DNA of 30,572 nucleotides, taken from IMG/VR virus record IMGVR_UViG_3300045970_000298, positions 1 to 30,572 of that record; one strand, written 5' to 3'. Positions 1 to 7,645 of this stretch are shown one piece after another. The number at the start of each line of letters is the position of its first letter. Position 1 is the stretch's first letter. The notes beneath the pieces are model-generated. The model did not search any database and was not told the origin of the DNA. It saw only the letters and a list, made by a program, of their open reading frames with translations. The translations under genes and the position numbers were made by a program. This stretch comes from a virus.

Positions 1-11
1 GGTAATTCGCA

Positions 12-41
12 CCCCGATGTTTCGGTAGTTACGGGGTTTTT
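12..41 (+). terminator. hairpin with T-run before terminase genes
   Basis: CCCCG (12-16) and CGGGG (32-36) can pair around a 15-base loop, and five T's follow directly (37-41). This has the shape of an intrinsic terminator, or of a leader hairpin, just before the first packaging gene. The stem is only 5 bp and the loop is long, so a terminator role is uncertain. The window begins too close to it to show what lies upstream; in lambda the cos site is in this position. Confidence 0.35.
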
Positions 42-52
42 GCTAGGGGGTT

Positions 53-574
53 ATGCTGTTGATTGATCTTGATATTGAAGCAACCCAGCCAGAGTTCGCC
101 GCGCTGATCGGGATCTCACAGCCAGCGGTTTCCGCCCTGGTGAAGCGCGGAATCTTGTCTGCTGGCCAGACCATTGGTGAGTGGTTGCAGGCATACATCT
201 CCAACCTGCGCGAACAAGCCGCCGGCCGCTCCCTGGAACTGTCCGAAGAACGCGCCGGCCTGGCTCGTGAGCAAAAGCTCTTGGCGCGCATCAAGAAACA
301 GCGCGAGCTGGGCGAATGGGCGCCCATCGAGAATTTGACCCTGTTGCTTTCCAAGGTCACCTCACAGATGGCCTCCACGTTCGAAAGCATCCCGATCCAG
401 ATCAAGCGCCAATTCCCGGAGATGACCGCAGAACAGCTGAATCTGGTGCGTGAGGAACTGGCCAAGGCTCGCAACCTGCTAGTTTCCGTGGGATCAGAAG
501 CCGTCAAAGAAGCCGCCATGAGCATCGCTGACTACGTGGAAGAATACGACGATGGCGCCACCACGGCAGAATAA
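53..574 (+). CDS. terminase small subunit (Nu1-like)
   Basis: 173 residues. The N-terminal part (about residues 10-35, with EFAALIGISQPAVSALVKRG) is a helix-turn-helix that would recognise the cos or pac region. The middle (about 55-110) is Glu/Arg/Lys-rich and helical, and the C-terminus is acidic, where lambda Nu1 contacts the large subunit. In the family this protein marks phage DNA and recruits the large subunit for cutting and packaging. The ATG at 53 follows a GGGGG run at good spacing. It overlaps the large subunit gene by 23 bases, as Nu1 and A are closely coupled in lambda. Identification rests on the HTH plus the adjacent GpA-type large subunit. Confidence 0.85.
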   Translation: MLLIDLDIEATQPEFAALIGISQPAVSALVKRGILSAGQTIGEWLQAYISNLREQAAGRSLELSEERAGLAREQKLLARIKKQRELGEWAPIENLTLLLSKVTSQMASTFESIPIQIKRQFPEMTAEQLNLVREELAKARNLLVSVGSEAVKEAAMSIADYVEEYDDGATTAE

Positions 575-2600
575 CCCGCGTCGCGCTGCTGCCGACCGCA
601 TCATCCAGGCGGTCCTGCTGGGCCTGGAACCCTTGCGCGTCGCCGCCCCCATGCGCCTGTCCCAATGGGCTGCCAAGCACTTCTACCTTTCCGCCGAATC
701 CTCCTACACCGAGGCCCGTTGGGTCGCCTACCCATTCCAAACCGCCATCCTCGACTGCATCGGCAACGACGATATCATCGAAGTCGATTTCATGAAATCC
801 GCGCGTGTTGGCTACACCAAAATGATCCTGGCCGCCATTGGCTACTTCGCCGAGCACAAAAAGCGCAACCAGGCCCTCTGGCAGCCCAGCGATGCTGACC
901 GCGACGAATTCACCAAAGTCGAGCTGGAGCCCATGCTCCGAGACGTCCCGGTAATGGAAAAAGTCTTCCCCGTATTCCTCCAGCGTCACAAAGACAACAC
1001 CCTCAAAGCCAAAAAATTCCTCACCGGAATGCTGCATCTACGCGGCGGCACGGCCGCCAAAAACTACCGACGTATCAGCGTCGACGTCGTCTACCTCGAC
1101 GAACTGGACGGCTTCGACCAAGACATCGAAGGCGAAGGCGAGCCCTTTGCCCTGGCCCGCAAGCGCACCGAAGGCGCAATCTTCCCCAAGCTCATCTGCG
1201 GCACCACTCCAAAAACCGCCAACCTATCCCACATCGAAACCCGCGTCCGCCAGGCGCGCGAAATCTTCCTGTTCCATATTCCCTGCCCACATTGCGACTA
1301 TGAGCACCCCCTCACCTGGGGCGGAAAAGGCGAAAAAAAAGAAGCTATCGGCTTCATCTGGCGCGAAAACGACCCCAGCACCGTCGCCCACCTCTGCCCC
1401 GACTGCGGCGCCCTCTACGGACAGCATGAATACCTCAGCGTCAGCCCGCGTGGCCGCTGGATCAACCCCAATACCGGCACCTGGATCGACCCGCAAAGCC
1501 AGTTTCGCAGCCCCGAAAACCACCTCATCCAGCCGCCCGCACACCTCGCCTTCCTTGTCTGGACTGCCTATAGCCCGCAGGCCACCTGGGAAAACATCGT
1601 GCGCGAATACGTCAACGCCGCCGCCAAGGCCGCCGCAGGCGACAAAACCTCCCTCAAAACCTTCATCAACACCACCCTCGGAGAACCCTTTGAAGAAGAA
1701 GTCGAAAAAGGCGATGCCCAAGAGCTCATCCGCCGCGCCGAACCCTACCCCCTGCGCGTCGTCCCGCGCGATGTGTTGGTGCTGGTCGCCTTTGTCGATG
1801 TACAAAACAACCGCTTTGAAATGGTCGTCTGGGGCTTTGGTCGAGGCGATGAAATGTGGGTCATCGACTACCAAGTTCTGGAAGACGTCAACCCCTTCCT
1901 CGACACCGACTGGGAGCAGCTGGACCAACACATGGAACGCCGGTACCCCCATGCTCGTGGCGGCACCATCGGCATCGAAATCGCCGGCATCGACACCGGC
2001 TATGCCACCCACCAGGCGTACCGATTCTGCCGCCCCCGGGAGCGCCGGAAAATCTATGCCACCAAGGGCGAAACCCAAGACAACCGACCCATCAAAAGCC
2101 GCAGATCCCTGGTCGACGTCAAGCAGCGCACGGGCCACCCCATCAAAAACGGCTGCAAGCTTTGGTTTATCGGCACCGATGCGGCGAAAGACACCATCTG
2201 GGGCCGCCTGCAAGTGGCGGAACCCGGGCCCGGTTACGTCCATTTCTCCAGCCAGCTGCCCAAGGCCTTCTACGACCAACTGGTCGCAGAAGTCCGCGTC
2301 AGCCAAAAAACCGGCGGACAACACATCTACAAATGGATCAAACCCACCCAGGCCACCCGCAACGAAGTACTGGATTGCACCGTCGGCGCTTTGTGGGGGC
2401 TGGAAATGCTCGTCGAGCGCTACCGTGACATCAACTTGTTCTGGAACGAAATGGACCGTCGCATTGCCCAGCCAGACCTGTTCGATGCCGCAGAGTATCC
2501 CGCCGCCGAACCGGAAGCACCTGCAAAACCCGCCCTCCCCATCCCACCCGCCTACACCGGCGGCGGCATTAACCTCAGCGGCTGGGCGCGTGGACAGTGA
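552..2600 (+). CDS. terminase large subunit (GpA family)
   Basis: 682 residues, the usual length for lambda gpA-type terminases. The Walker A-like segment is at about 82-90 (KSARVGYTK), a form typical of GpA. The Walker B-like stretch with acidic residues is at about 178-187 (DVVYLDELDG). Two CxxC pairs (C245/C248 and C282/C285) suggest a small zinc ribbon between the ATPase and nuclease halves. The C-terminal nuclease region begins near 'FVDVQNNRFE' at about 405. The enzyme cuts concatemeric DNA and pumps it into the prohead through the portal. The ATG at 552 lies inside the end of the small subunit gene. The stop overlaps the next start (GTGA), so the next gene is probably translationally coupled. 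Confidence 0.96.
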   Translation: MAPPRQNNPRRAAADRIIQAVLLGLEPLRVAAPMRLSQWAAKHFYLSAESSYTEARWVAYPFQTAILDCIGNDDIIEVDFMKSARVGYTKMILAAIGYFAEHKKRNQALWQPSDADRDEFTKVELEPMLRDVPVMEKVFPVFLQRHKDNTLKAKKFLTGMLHLRGGTAAKNYRRISVDVVYLDELDGFDQDIEGEGEPFALARKRTEGAIFPKLICGTTPKTANLSHIETRVRQAREIFLFHIPCPHCDYEHPLTWGGKGEKKEAIGFIWRENDPSTVAHLCPDCGALYGQHEYLSVSPRGRWINPNTGTWIDPQSQFRSPENHLIQPPAHLAFLVWTAYSPQATWENIVREYVNAAAKAAAGDKTSLKTFINTTLGEPFEEEVEKGDAQELIRRAEPYPLRVVPRDVLVLVAFVDVQNNRFEMVVWGFGRGDEMWVIDYQVLEDVNPFLDTDWEQLDQHMERRYPHARGGTIGIEIAGIDTGYATHQAYRFCRPRERRKIYATKGETQDNRPIKSRRSLVDVKQRTGHPIKNGCKLWFIGTDAAKDTIWGRLQVAEPGPGYVHFSSQLPKAFYDQLVAEVRVSQKTGGQHIYKWIKPTQATRNEVLDCTVGALWGLEMLVERYRDINLFWNEMDRRIAQPDLFDAAEYPAAEPEAPAKPALPIPPAYTGGGINLSGWARGQ

Positions 2601-2866
2601 GCGAAAGTCGCGACGTGGTCAGCGATATCCTGGACCGCGTACTGGCCACGCTGCCCGGCTGCACGCCGGAAATGGTGCAGGATCTGGAAATCACCATCCG
2701 CCGCGAATGGGGAGGAGAGCGGCACTACGTCAAAAAGCCCGACGCCATCACTCCACGCCTCCACGAAGCTCGGCAGGCACTGCGCCAGGGCGCGCCGATT
2801 GCGGAAGTGAAGGCGGAATATGGGATTTCTCGGTCGACGATTTACAACATCCTGAAGAAAAAATGA
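2597..2866 (+). CDS. Mor-family transcription activator
   Basis: 89 residues. The segment around 35-48 (RREWGGERHYV) and a C-terminal helix-turn-helix (about 67-88, PIAEVKAEYGISRSTIYNIL) match the Mor/C family of Mu-type activators, which bind dyad DNA sites and turn on middle or late transcription. It starts with GTG in a 4-base GTGA overlap with the terminase stop. An activator made from within the packaging operon could drive downstream late genes; the dyads at 3291-3315 and 10802-10828 are candidate sites (inference). The family call is good; the target is unknown. Confidence 0.75.
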   Translation: MSESRDVVSDILDRVLATLPGCTPEMVQDLEITIRREWGGERHYVKKPDAITPRLHEARQALRQGAPIAEVKAEYGISRSTIYNILKKK

Positions 2867-2909
2867 TCTTTTTTTGGCAAAATTAGCTTTTCAAATGGAG
2901 GATGGACCG

Positions 2910-3275
2910 ATGAAAACTCTGTGTATTTTTGCCTATGTACTGCTTTCTTCCATTAATTTTGCCAATGCCGGGGCATATAAATGCGATGTAAATGGGAAAC
3001 TGGTTTTCCAAGATCATCCTTGCTTAGGCGGTACAGGCGAAGCGTTGAAACTTGACCCTGTCCCATTGGCCGATCCATTCGAATCGCTTGCTGGAGCCGG
3101 TAAAGTCATTCCCGGGATGACTGAAAAGCAAGTGAAACGCGCATGGGGAGAGCCTACCAGCATCAATCCATCATTTACTGCTGGGCACTCATTCGCGCAA
3201 TGGGTGTATCGTCGCGATATCAGCCGTTCGCAGTACATTTATTTTCAAGATGGGATCGTAACGGGCTGGAATTGA
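2910..3275 (+). CDS. secreted DUF4124/BamE-like protein, likely moron
   Basis: 121 residues. Residues 1-20 form a signal peptide (MKTLCIF...FANA) with a probable signal peptidase I site at ANA/G. Residues 22-40 (AYKCDVNGKLVFQDHPC) fit DUF4124, with two cysteines that could pair in the periplasm. Residues 66-121 (VIPGMTEKQVKRAWGEP ... QWVYRR ... YFQDGIVTGW) resemble the SmpA/OmlA (BamE) fold. The ATG at 2910 is chosen over an in-frame TTG at 2874 because it opens the signal peptide and has GGAGGA at 2897-2902. The gene is visibly AT-richer than its neighbours and has no counterpart in lambda packaging operons, so it is probably acquired cargo expressed in the lysogen's envelope. A role in surface change or superinfection immunity is a guess. 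Confidence 0.7.
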   Translation: MKTLCIFAYVLLSSINFANAGAYKCDVNGKLVFQDHPCLGGTGEALKLDPVPLADPFESLAGAGKVIPGMTEKQVKRAWGEPTSINPSFTAGHSFAQWVYRRDISRSQYIYFQDGIVTGWN

Positions 3276-3287
3276 CCCGGCCAAAAA

Positions 3288-3341
3288 AATTCCACCGTTT
3301 TGCCTATTCCGTGGACAGCCACGCCGGTAGGCTCCCCGGTC
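3288..3341 (+). promoter_or_regulatory. conserved leader element, copy 1 (pseudoknot or dyad)
   Basis: This 54-base leader ends at the start codon of the head-tail joiner. TCCAC (3291-3295) pairs with GTGGA (3311-3315). GCCTA (3302-3306), inside that loop, pairs with TAGGC (3328-3332) downstream, which gives an H-type pseudoknot topology. GGTAGG (3326-3331), the only Shine-Dalgarno-like sequence before the ATG, is largely inside the 3' strand. The same element, with identical spacing, lies before the protease gene (10800-10853). It could be a translational switch or, instead, a DNA dyad plus a -10-like TAGGCT recognised by the Mor-like activator. Confidence 0.6.
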
Positions 3342-3572
3342 ATGAGCACCGGAATCACCCTCGCACAAGCACAGACCCAACTCCAGAAATATCTGGACGC
3401 GGAAACCGCCATTTTGTCTGGGCAGCGCTATGAGCTGAACGGGCGCGCCTTGTGGCGGGCTGATTTGGCCGCCGTGCAAGCGGGGATTGAGACCTGGAAC
3501 AAGCGCGTGCAAGCCCTGGCCGCCAGCGAGTCGGGCCGTGGGCGCACCATGGTCGTGCAGCCGAGGTGGTAA
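3342..3572 (+). CDS. head-tail joining protein (gpW-like, DUF6148)
   Basis: 76 residues, helical, with the pattern GITLAQAQTQLQKYLDAE ... SGQRYELNGRALWRADL ... TWNKRV typical of DUF6148 proteins, which hold the position of lambda gpW between terminase and portal. gpW-type proteins stabilise packaged DNA at the portal and form part of the neck. The ATG at 3342 is used. An upstream in-frame TTG at 3300 would place the start inside the conserved leader and add residues (PIPWTATPVGSP) that do not look coding. Its TAA overlaps the portal ATG by one base (TAATG). Confidence 0.75.
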   Translation: MSTGITLAQAQTQLQKYLDAETAILSGQRYELNGRALWRADLAAVQAGIETWNKRVQALAASESGRGRTMVVQPRW

Positions 3573-5194
3573 TGGGCATTGGTCAACTGATCGACAGCGC
3601 CATCTCCACCGTAAACCCCGAATGGGGCGTGCGACGCGCCAAGGCGCGTGCGATGTTGGCCTTCAGTGGTGGCTACCATGGCGGCAGTCTGTCGCGGCAG
3701 ACCATGGCCGGGTTTTTGCCCGCCAATCTCGACGCCGACACCAGCCTCAGCCCGGCCTTGCCCTTGCTGCGCTCCCGTTCGCGGGATCTGGCGCGGAACA
3801 GTCCCGTGGCCCTGGGCGCACTCAACACCATGGTCACCAATGTCATCGGCACCGGCCTCAGCCTGCAATGTCATCTGGAGCCCGAGGCCCTGGGCCTGAC
3901 GCAAGACCAGGTCAGCGCCTGGCAAACCAAAACCCAGCGACTGTTCCGCATCTGGGCAGAGTCCACCGACTGCGACGCCACCCGCACCCAATCCTTTTAC
4001 GAGCTCCAGTCCCTGGCGTTCCGCTCCCTGCTGGAATCCGGCGATGTGTTTGCCTTGATGCCCAATCTGCAGCGCCAGGGCCGCGACCACCTGGCCGTGC
4101 AGCTCATCGAGGCCGACCGCATCAGCAATCCCGACAACGGCATCGACTCCGGCAAGCTGATCGGCGGCATTCGGCAGGATGACTGGGGCGCGCCCGTCAC
4201 CTATTACGTGTGCAATCGCCACCCCGGCGCCTTCCTCGCCACCGACGCCCCCAAATGGCAGCCAGTCCCGGCATTCGGCGCGAACACGGGCCGCCGCAAC
4301 ATCCTGCACCTGTTCGAGCGTCGCCGCCCTGGGCAATCGCGCGGCATTCCCTATCTGGCCCCGGTCATTGAGCCGCTCAAGCAGCTGGCCCGCTACACCG
4401 ACGCCGAACTGCAGGCCGCCGTGGTGGCGGGGGCGTTTGCCGTGTTCATCAAGATGGACCCCAACGCCTTCCAGGACATTTTCGACGACACCGGGCGCAC
4501 GCAATACCTGGCCTCCAGCATGGGCTGGAACGGCAGTTATCCGGTGGGCGGCATGGAAGGTCCGGGCAAAGCAGTGAATCTGCTGCCCGGCGAATCCATC
4601 GAGGCCAGCAACCCGGGCCGCCCCAATGCCGAGTTCGATCCCTTCGTGCAGGCCATCCTGCGCCAGATCGGCGTGGCACTGGAGCTGCCGTTCGAGGTGC
4701 TGATCAAGCACTTCCAGTCCAGCTACAGCGCCGCCCGCGCCGCCCTGCTCGATGCCTGGCGACTATTCCGTACCCGTCGCGAGATTTTCAGCACCCAATT
4801 CTGCCAGCCCATCTATGAAGAGTGGCTGTACTGGGAAATCGCATCTGGTCGCATTTCCGCGCCCGGCTACCTGGTCGACCCCACCCTCCGCGCGCTCTAC
4901 AACTGCGCCCAGTGGGTAGGCGACGGGCCGGGCAGCATCGACCCAGAAAAAGAAGTCAATGCCGCCATCCTGCGCATCGATACCGGCATCAGCACCCTGT
5001 CATCGGAGTCGATCCTCTACGACGGCCAAGACTGGGAAAGCAAAAACCGCCAACGCCAACGCGAGACCCAGGCCCGCCGCGATGCCGGGCTAGAACTGCC
5101 GCCCCAGGCCGCGCCCAGCAAACCCAATCCATCCCGACCGCAAATGGCCAGCCTGGCGAATGCGGAGGATCCCGAATCCAACCCGACGGAGTAA
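3572..5194 (+). CDS. portal protein (lambda gpB family)
   Basis: 540 residues, the normal size for lambda-type portals. Typical features are the N-terminal 'SRDLARNSPVALGALNTMVTNVIGTGL' region (about residues 70-95, quoted in part), the 'LESGDVFALMP' strand, and the conserved clip/stem segment 'LPFEVLIKHFQSSYSAARAA' near 370-390. The dodecameric portal occupies one capsid vertex, nucleates prohead assembly and passes DNA during packaging and ejection. ATG 3572 overlaps the upstream TAA; a GTG at 3566 is possible but has no better ribosome site. In lambda the protease gene follows at once; here 5.6 kb of other genes intervene. Confidence 0.95.
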   Translation: MGIGQLIDSAISTVNPEWGVRRAKARAMLAFSGGYHGGSLSRQTMAGFLPANLDADTSLSPALPLLRSRSRDLARNSPVALGALNTMVTNVIGTGLSLQCHLEPEALGLTQDQVSAWQTKTQRLFRIWAESTDCDATRTQSFYELQSLAFRSLLESGDVFALMPNLQRQGRDHLAVQLIEADRISNPDNGIDSGKLIGGIRQDDWGAPVTYYVCNRHPGAFLATDAPKWQPVPAFGANTGRRNILHLFERRRPGQSRGIPYLAPVIEPLKQLARYTDAELQAAVVAGAFAVFIKMDPNAFQDIFDDTGRTQYLASSMGWNGSYPVGGMEGPGKAVNLLPGESIEASNPGRPNAEFDPFVQAILRQIGVALELPFEVLIKHFQSSYSAARAALLDAWRLFRTRREIFSTQFCQPIYEEWLYWEIASGRISAPGYLVDPTLRALYNCAQWVGDGPGSIDPEKEVNAAILRIDTGISTLSSESILYDGQDWESKNRQRQRETQARRDAGLELPPQAAPSKPNPSRPQMASLANAEDPESNPTE

Positions 5195-5197
5195 GCC

Positions 5198-5854
5198 ATG
5201 TCGTCCATGTCCGATTACCTGGAAAACAAGCTGATCGATCACTTGTTCAAAGCCACCGCCTTCACCGCGCCTGCCGCCATGGCCGTGGCGCTGTTCGCGG
5301 TCAGCAAGGGCCAGCGCGCCAACAGCACCGCCTATGCCCTCAATGACACCATCTGGCTCACCGCCAACGACACCAAAACCCACATTTACAAATGCACCAC
5401 CGCAGGCACCACCGCAGCGGCGCAGAGCACCCTGTATCCCGGCGCGATTGCCGAGGCCATCACCGACGGCACAGCAGTCTTTACCGAACAGTCCACGGCG
5501 TTCGACTCCAACAGCAACACCGCCATGGAGGTGTCCACCACCAGCACCGGCTATGCCCGCGTATCGATAAACCCATCCTCCACGGCCAACTGGCTCAACA
5601 CCCAGGGCACCGCGTCCGGCGCATCCAGCGGCACCACCGGCACCACCAGCAACCAGAGCACCATCACCTTCGGCTCGCCGACGGCCACCTGGGGCGGAGC
5701 AGGAGCTATGATCGCCGCCATGGGCGTCTACGACGCCACCAGTGCCGGAAACCTGCTGTTCTGGGGCACCCTTACCACACCCAAAACCGTCAACAACGGC
5801 GACGCCGCACCCACGTTTGCCGCGTCGGCGCTGAGCTTCCAGATCGATAACTAA
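5198..5854 (+). CDS. phage tail-fibre-like protein (Gp80-type) with inserted module
   Basis: 218 residues. The start 'YLENKLIDHLFKATAFTAPA' (8-27) and the end (GGAGAMIAAMGVYD ... NLLFWGTLTTPKTVNNGD) match small tail-fibre-annotated proteins of siphophages (Gp80-like), a compact beta-sandwich. Between them, about residues 45-100 form an extra segment (LNDTIWLTAN ... YKCTTAGTT ... DGTAVFTE) that resembles the 'YkcttaGts...DGtvtW' module found in many phage decoration and fibre proteins, suggesting a domain insertion. It has a clear GGAGTAAGCC ribosome site, a cassette repeated before two other genes. It opens the accessory block; surface location on the virion is inferred. Confidence 0.6.
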   Translation: MSSMSDYLENKLIDHLFKATAFTAPAAMAVALFAVSKGQRANSTAYALNDTIWLTANDTKTHIYKCTTAGTTAAAQSTLYPGAIAEAITDGTAVFTEQSTAFDSNSNTAMEVSTTSTGYARVSINPSSTANWLNTQGTASGASSGTTGTTSNQSTITFGSPTATWGGAGAMIAAMGVYDATSAGNLLFWGTLTTPKTVNNGDAAPTFAASALSFQIDN

Positions 5855-5855
5855 C

Positions 5856-6992
5856 ATGTCGAGCATCGACGTCTCCGGCATCGTCCAAATCCAGCCCGAT
5901 GGGGCGGGTAAGGCCATTGATGCCTCCGTGGTTACCACCGATGCGGCTGCGGTTGTCTATCGCCAGCGCATCAATGTAGCGGACCCAATTGCCGACAATC
6001 ACGCGGGCGTAGGCAGCACGCCGGCCATGGACGAAGACGCGCTGTATGTGCGGGATTTAAACGGTCCCCAACGCGGCGATCCCATCATTGTCACCCAGGA
6101 TCTGGACAGCAACGGTCCGTTGATCGTCGCTCAGGGGGAAGGGCTTTGGCGGGAAATTGCCCAGGCCCGCGACCCCAATGGCGCAATCCGCGACCTAAAT
6201 TGCGACCCGCTGGGTAATCTGCAGATCTCCAACACAGTTTCGGATCTCTATCGATTCAGCTTTTCGGCATCGGGCCAGACCAGTCAGGCCATCCCGCTGA
6301 ATGGCGCGACGCAGCTCATCCTCAGTTATGTCTCCGGCGCCGGCAATATCGCGGTGGACGCCAGCCTTGATGGCGTCAGCTGGGTCGCTTGCGATCTGTT
6401 CAGCTTCGCGGCGGTGGCGCCGTCCGGAACCTCGTTCGGAACGGCCACGCACTATCGGGTGTGCGTGTCCGGGTTTGTTTACGCCCGCATCCGCGCATCC
6501 ACTTTCACGACGCTGATACAGGGGGTTGTGAGGGTCACGAGCGGGATTGGATACATCCCGGTGAATACCGGGTTTTCACTTACGGCAGCAGCGGCGGCAA
6601 CAACGACCAGCGCAGTGGCCGTGGCGCTCAGCCCGAACACGCCGGTGCCAACCATGTCGCAGATTAATAGTGCAGCGACGACGAATGCCACCAGCATCAA
6701 GGCCAGCGCTGGAACGATTTACAACGTCATTGCCAGCAACGCGGGAGCGGCGGCGGTTTACGTCAAATTCTATAACCTCGCAGCAGCGCCCACAGTGGGA
6801 ACCAGTGTGCCCGTCTTTATTATTTCCCTCGGCGCAGCGGGTACGGCAGACGCGACAAAAGTCCTCGACTTCGGCCTCATTGGCCAGCGATTTACGACGG
6901 GCATCGCGCTCGCGATTACCAACTTGCCAGCGGACAGCGACACGACAGTGATTGCTGCTGCCCAAGTAAAAGTCTCCACTTCATACATTTAG
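5856..6992 (+). CDS. virion structural protein, unknown role
   Basis: 378 residues, rich in Ala, Thr, Ser and Val, low in charge, without membrane segments. The first 110 residues contain short strands (RDPNGAIRDLNCDPLGNLQIS). Residues about 120-215 look like a beta-sandwich (SQAIPLNGATQLILSYVSG ... YARIRAST). The C-terminal part from about 265 (NATSIKASAGTIYNVIASN ... AVYVKFYN) is a common beta-domain in phage structural proteins. The ATG follows the upstream stop by one base. I infer a fibre, baseplate or capsid-surface protein; no enzyme motif is visible. Confidence 0.55.
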   Translation: MSSIDVSGIVQIQPDGAGKAIDASVVTTDAAAVVYRQRINVADPIADNHAGVGSTPAMDEDALYVRDLNGPQRGDPIIVTQDLDSNGPLIVAQGEGLWREIAQARDPNGAIRDLNCDPLGNLQISNTVSDLYRFSFSASGQTSQAIPLNGATQLILSYVSGAGNIAVDASLDGVSWVACDLFSFAAVAPSGTSFGTATHYRVCVSGFVYARIRASTFTTLIQGVVRVTSGIGYIPVNTGFSLTAAAAATTTSAVAVALSPNTPVPTMSQINSAATTNATSIKASAGTIYNVIASNAGAAAVYVKFYNLAAAPTVGTSVPVFIISLGAAGTADATKVLDFGLIGQRFTTGIALAITNLPADSDTTVIAAAQVKVSTSYI

Positions 6993-7003
6993 CAGGTACT
7001 CAC

Positions 7004-7636
7004 ATGCTCGCAGAAGGCAAAGCAGGCAAGAAGATTCTTAACTCCGGAGCGCTGGTTGAACTGCGCCTCGGTCCCACGGGTGCGCTGGTCCAGCAGGACG
7101 GACACGCCCGCTATTACGAAACCACCCGCAACGGCGACTGCTACACCGCCATTGCCACAGCGGTGACCATCGCCGCCACCCACGTTTCCCCGGCAACGGC
7201 GAACACGGGCACGCCGATTATCGGTCTATTCAACCCGGCGAACTCCGGTAAAAACCTTTCCCTGATCGCGCTGGATCTCCAGACGATCTCGGGTACTCCG
7301 GGTGGCCCGTTCTATTGGAATGTGATCCCAGCGCCTTGCGGCATTACTGCTGCGGGAACCGCCGGCCTGAACTCTGCCAGCTTCGCGGCGGGCGGCGTAG
7401 CGAAGGTGTTCGGCAATGCCGCTACCACGGGCAGCTTGGCGGGTACAGTGTTCCGCGTATTGGGTGGCCCTGCGGCGATCGCTGCGGGCGCGGGCATCTA
7501 TTCGGTTGAGGACGAGGTGGCGGGTTCCATCATCATTCCTCCTGGCGCTTTTGCCGGTGTTTACGCCAAAGCCGTAGGCACCACGCACATTGTGGATGCG
7601 TCCATCGTGTGGGAAGAAGTGACCATCACGACCTAG
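7004..7636 (+). CDS. virion structural protein, unknown role
   Basis: 210 residues, Gly/Ala/Thr-rich, probably all beta. The segment 'PIIGLFNPANSGKNLSLIALDL' (about 70-90, quoted in part) and the C-terminal 'IIPPGAFAGVYAKAVGTTHIVDASIVWEE' region read like virion surface proteins in which a hydrophobic strand core alternates with Gly/Ala loops. No catalytic motif or membrane helix is seen. Only a weak ribosome site (CAGG) precedes the ATG. It lies between two other putative structural genes in one direction, so co-expression as a virion module is likely. The specific role is unknown. Confidence 0.5.
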   Translation: MLAEGKAGKKILNSGALVELRLGPTGALVQQDGHARYYETTRNGDCYTAIATAVTIAATHVSPATANTGTPIIGLFNPANSGKNLSLIALDLQTISGTPGGPFYWNVIPAPCGITAAGTAGLNSASFAAGGVAKVFGNAATTGSLAGTVFRVLGGPAAIAAGAGIYSVEDEVAGSIIIPPGAFAGVYAKAVGTTHIVDASIVWEEVTITT

Positions 7637-7645
7637 TGATACGCG

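Noticed and set aside
2857-2876. Terminator between Mor-like gene and moron
   Set aside because: A run of A's and a run of T's can pair, but the stem would have only A-T pairs; too weak to call.
1147-2886. 579-codon + strand frame inside the large terminase gene
   Set aside because: A Ser/Pro/Thr/Lys-rich shadow in another frame of a clear GpA gene.
3300-3341. Earlier TTG start for the head-tail joiner
   Set aside because: It would begin inside the conserved leader, and the added residues do not resemble the family.
3428-4711. 427-codon minus-strand frame over the portal gene
   Set aside because: Low-complexity Gly/Ala/Val/Gln shadow; the portal reading on the + strand is unambiguous.
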